The notes below the pieces were generated by a model, which worked only from the letters and a program-made list of their open reading frames with translations, ran no database searches and had not been told where the DNA came from. From assembly GCA_012519645.1 (NCBI GenBank), contig JAAYPU010000006.1, positions 1 through 6,885 on the forward strand: a DNA stretch of 6,885 bases, read 5' to 3'. Shown piece after piece: positions 5,861 to 6,885 of this stretch. A program made the translations under genes and the position numbers. Origin of the DNA: Clostridiales bacterium (GTDB lineage Bacteria > Bacillota > Clostridia > Peptostreptococcales > JAAYPU01). How positions within the stretch are numbered: position 1 is the first letter of the stretch; every line of letters begins with the position of its first letter.

Positions 5861-5941
5861 ACTGAGAAATAAGAGTTAAGGAGGATTTTATGTTTTGCAA
5901 TCATAAAATCTGCAATTAAATTAGCTCTTAATTCTTAATTC
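5846..5941 (+). repeat. Nested inverted-repeat element downstream of glyA
   Basis: Two hairpins are nested here. The inner one is GATTTTATG (5884-5892) with CATAAAATC (5902-5910), perfect over 9 bp with a 9-base loop. The outer one pairs GAAATAAGAGTTAA (5866-5879) with TTAGCTCTTAATTC (5921-5934), 12 of 14 bases. The ends carry the AACTAAGAACTAA repeat (5846-5858) and its diverged inverted copy (5928-5940). It resembles a small palindromic intergenic element (MITE-like) of about 95 bp or a structured RNA. No transposase or clear target duplication is visible. Confidence 0.5.
5890..5919 (+). CDS. Possible 9-codon micro-ORF (leader peptide?)
   Basis: An AAGGAGG ribosome site (5878-5884) with 5-base spacing precedes an ATG that opens a 9-residue frame, MFCNHKICN, ending at TAA. 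The site is stronger than that of several real genes in the window. The frame lies entirely within the nested hairpin, so the start codon would be paired in the folded RNA. It sits after the glyA terminator and upstream of the -35/-10 found for the kinase gene, so it would only be transcribed by read-through or from an unseen promoter. It may be chance; function unknown. Confidence 0.25.
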   Translation: MFCNHKICN

Positions 5942-5956
5942 GTAGAACGTATTGCA

Positions 5957-5985
5957 TTGACTTTTTTTTTTCGGTAAGTAATAAT
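5957..5985 (+). promoter_or_regulatory. Promoter of the amino acid kinase gene
   Basis: TTGACT (5957-5962) and AATAAT (5980-5985) are 17 bp apart, each matching five of six SigA consensus bases. The spacer begins with a run of ten T (5962-5971). Expected transcript start is near 5992, giving a leader of about 60 bases before the ATG at 6052. Confidence 0.65.
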
Positions 5986-6051
5986 TAATTTGATGCCAAC
6001 GCATCAGAGCATAGAGTTGAGAGTATAGTGTATGAGAAATGGGGATCAGGT

Positions 6052-6882
6052 ATGAAATTTGATTTTGAAGTGGTCGGGAAAATCGGGTCAATAGCATTGG
6101 TTAGAAAAGAAGAATATGACATTGATTATAATGTATTCAGCCGGATTGGAAAGGACCTGACACCTGATTTTATTTGGGTCAGTTCAGGTGCCGGTGTTAT
6201 TGGACGTTTGGATTATATTAAAAGAAATAACGGTAAAGAAATCGAAGACATCAGTGAGGAATACGTAAGCTCGTATTATGCTGCTCAGGGTCAAAGCATT
6301 CTTATGGAGAATTACAGAAGGTTTATCCATCCTATGTACTCCGTTCGTCAGCTTCTTGTGGAACACCAGCATTTTAATGAGCAAAGCAAAAAAGAGTTTA
6401 TCAGAAAGCTGCTTGTCGAATCGGTAAAACACAATGCCATTACTATTGTAAATTATAATGATTCAGTGAGTAATGAAGAAATCAGAAAAGTGGAACTGAA
6501 TAGGCTGCGCCTTAACTGTGATAAAGTCGTAGAATTAGTTGATAATGATGAAACGGCATCACAAATATCGGTTCTGGTTAAATCAAAATATCTGCTCATG
6601 ATGACTTCTACAGAAGGTCTTTTGAAGGACCCGGATGATGATACATCACTTATTAAAGAAGTAAACGGAAAAGATGTATATGAGCTTATAGATAATATTA
6701 ATTCCCTTCAGGATTGCTGTAATGGCGCCAGCAGAAAAGGTGCTAATGGCATGAAGGCAAAGCTGCAATACCTTATAGAGCCTATCAGACAAGGAACAAC
6801 AGTTATAATCGGACATTCTAAATATAGGATAAAGGATCTAATGGAAGGTAATGTGAATAGGACTATTTTCAGAGTTCGATAA
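6052..6882 (+). CDS. Glutamate 5-kinase-like amino acid kinase, divergent
   Basis: Amino acid kinase superfamily protein whose motif order follows glutamate 5-kinase (ProB), which phosphorylates glutamate with ATP in proline synthesis. In the 276-residue product: VVGKIGS with K10 (phosphate loop), WVSSGAGVIG (42-51), AAQGQSILM (77-85), NYND (N134-D137), VDND (163-166), LLMMTSTEGLL (180-190), GANGMKAKLQ with K236, and a terminal GNVNRTIF. About 16 extra residues (near 145-162, RKVELNRLRLNCDKVVEL) separate the NxND and DND substrate loops compared with ordinary ProB, and there is no C-terminal PUA domain. The start is the ATG at 6052, with GGGGAT 5 bp upstream and K10 where ProB has it; a GTG at 6028 is a poorer choice. 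It has its own promoter after the glyA terminator. AAGGA directly after its stop suggests a following gene. Substrate may be glutamate or something else. Confidence 0.75.
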   Translation: MKFDFEVVGKIGSIALVRKEEYDIDYNVFSRIGKDLTPDFIWVSSGAGVIGRLDYIKRNNGKEIEDISEEYVSSYYAAQGQSILMENYRRFIHPMYSVRQLLVEHQHFNEQSKKEFIRKLLVESVKHNAITIVNYNDSVSNEEIRKVELNRLRLNCDKVVELVDNDETASQISVLVKSKYLLMMTSTEGLLKDPDDDTSLIKEVNGKDVYELIDNINSLQDCCNGASRKGANGMKAKLQYLIEPIRQGTTVIIGHSKYRIKDLMEGNVNRTIFRVR

Positions 6883-6885
6883 GGA

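Noticed and set aside
5961..5972. The ten-T run as an intrinsic terminator for the upstream hairpin element
   Set aside because: The outer stem ends at 5934, over 25 bp before the T-run, so it is not positioned as a terminator; it fits better as spacer of the kinase promoter.
6028..6051. GTG start giving the kinase eight more residues
   Set aside because: The upstream ribosome site is weak; the ATG at 6052 has GGGGAT at 5 bp and puts the KIGS lysine at the position usual for ProB.
6032..6055. Seven-codon frame (MRNGDQV) whose stop overlaps the kinase start codon
   Set aside because: An ATGA overlap could allow coupling, but there is no clear ribosome site and such frames occur often by chance.

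Overview
The window is AT-rich, with Shine-Dalgarno sites of the GGAGG type, A/T-ending codons, and a gene set that fits a Gram-positive anaerobe of the class Clostridia: a SigI/RsgI sigma/anti-sigma pair, a two-HKD cardiolipin synthase, a short RseC-family redox protein beside thioredoxin, and SHMT. Genus or species cannot be fixed from the sequence alone. There is no sign of phage, insertion sequence, CRISPR, tRNA or rRNA.

Layout. (1) 45-1505, minus: cardiolipin synthase, with its own extended -10 promoter. (2) 1665-3494, plus: a candidate SigI-type promoter, then sigI and rsgI overlapping by 8 bp. The RsgI sensor has no recognisable carbohydrate-binding or enzymatic domain; it ends in a long charged, disordered tail built on a 9-bp tandem repeat. 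(3) 3505-3535: a perfect 13-bp hairpin between the converging rsgI and trxA ends, probably a shared terminator. (4) 3558-4311, minus: a two-gene redox operon, an RseC-family membrane protein then thioredoxin, 13 bp apart. (5) 4312-4535: divergent promoter region with two inverted repeats and a near-consensus promoter for glyA. (6) 4536-5777, plus: serine hydroxymethyltransferase with a strong intrinsic terminator at 5811-5845. (7) 5778-6051: an intergenic stretch of about 270 bp holding that terminator, direct and inverted copies of an AACTAAGAACTAA-type repeat, a nested hairpin with a 9-codon micro-ORF behind a strong ribosome binding site, and a promoter. (8) 6052-6882, plus: a divergent glutamate-5-kinase-like amino acid kinase with no PUA domain and an insertion beside its active-site loops. 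The window ends in AAGGA just after its stop, so another gene probably follows.

How they fit together. Regions 1-2 concern the cell envelope (membrane lipid synthesis and envelope or polysaccharide sensing), region 4 thiol redox, and regions 6-8 one-carbon and amino acid metabolism. Only sigI-rsgI and RseC-trxA look like true co-transcribed pairs. The points most worth pursuing are the repeat-built RsgI sensor tail, the SigI autoregulatory promoter with an inverted repeat in its spacer, the insertion-bearing ProB-like kinase, and the structured micro-ORF element upstream of it. No entirely new system is evident.
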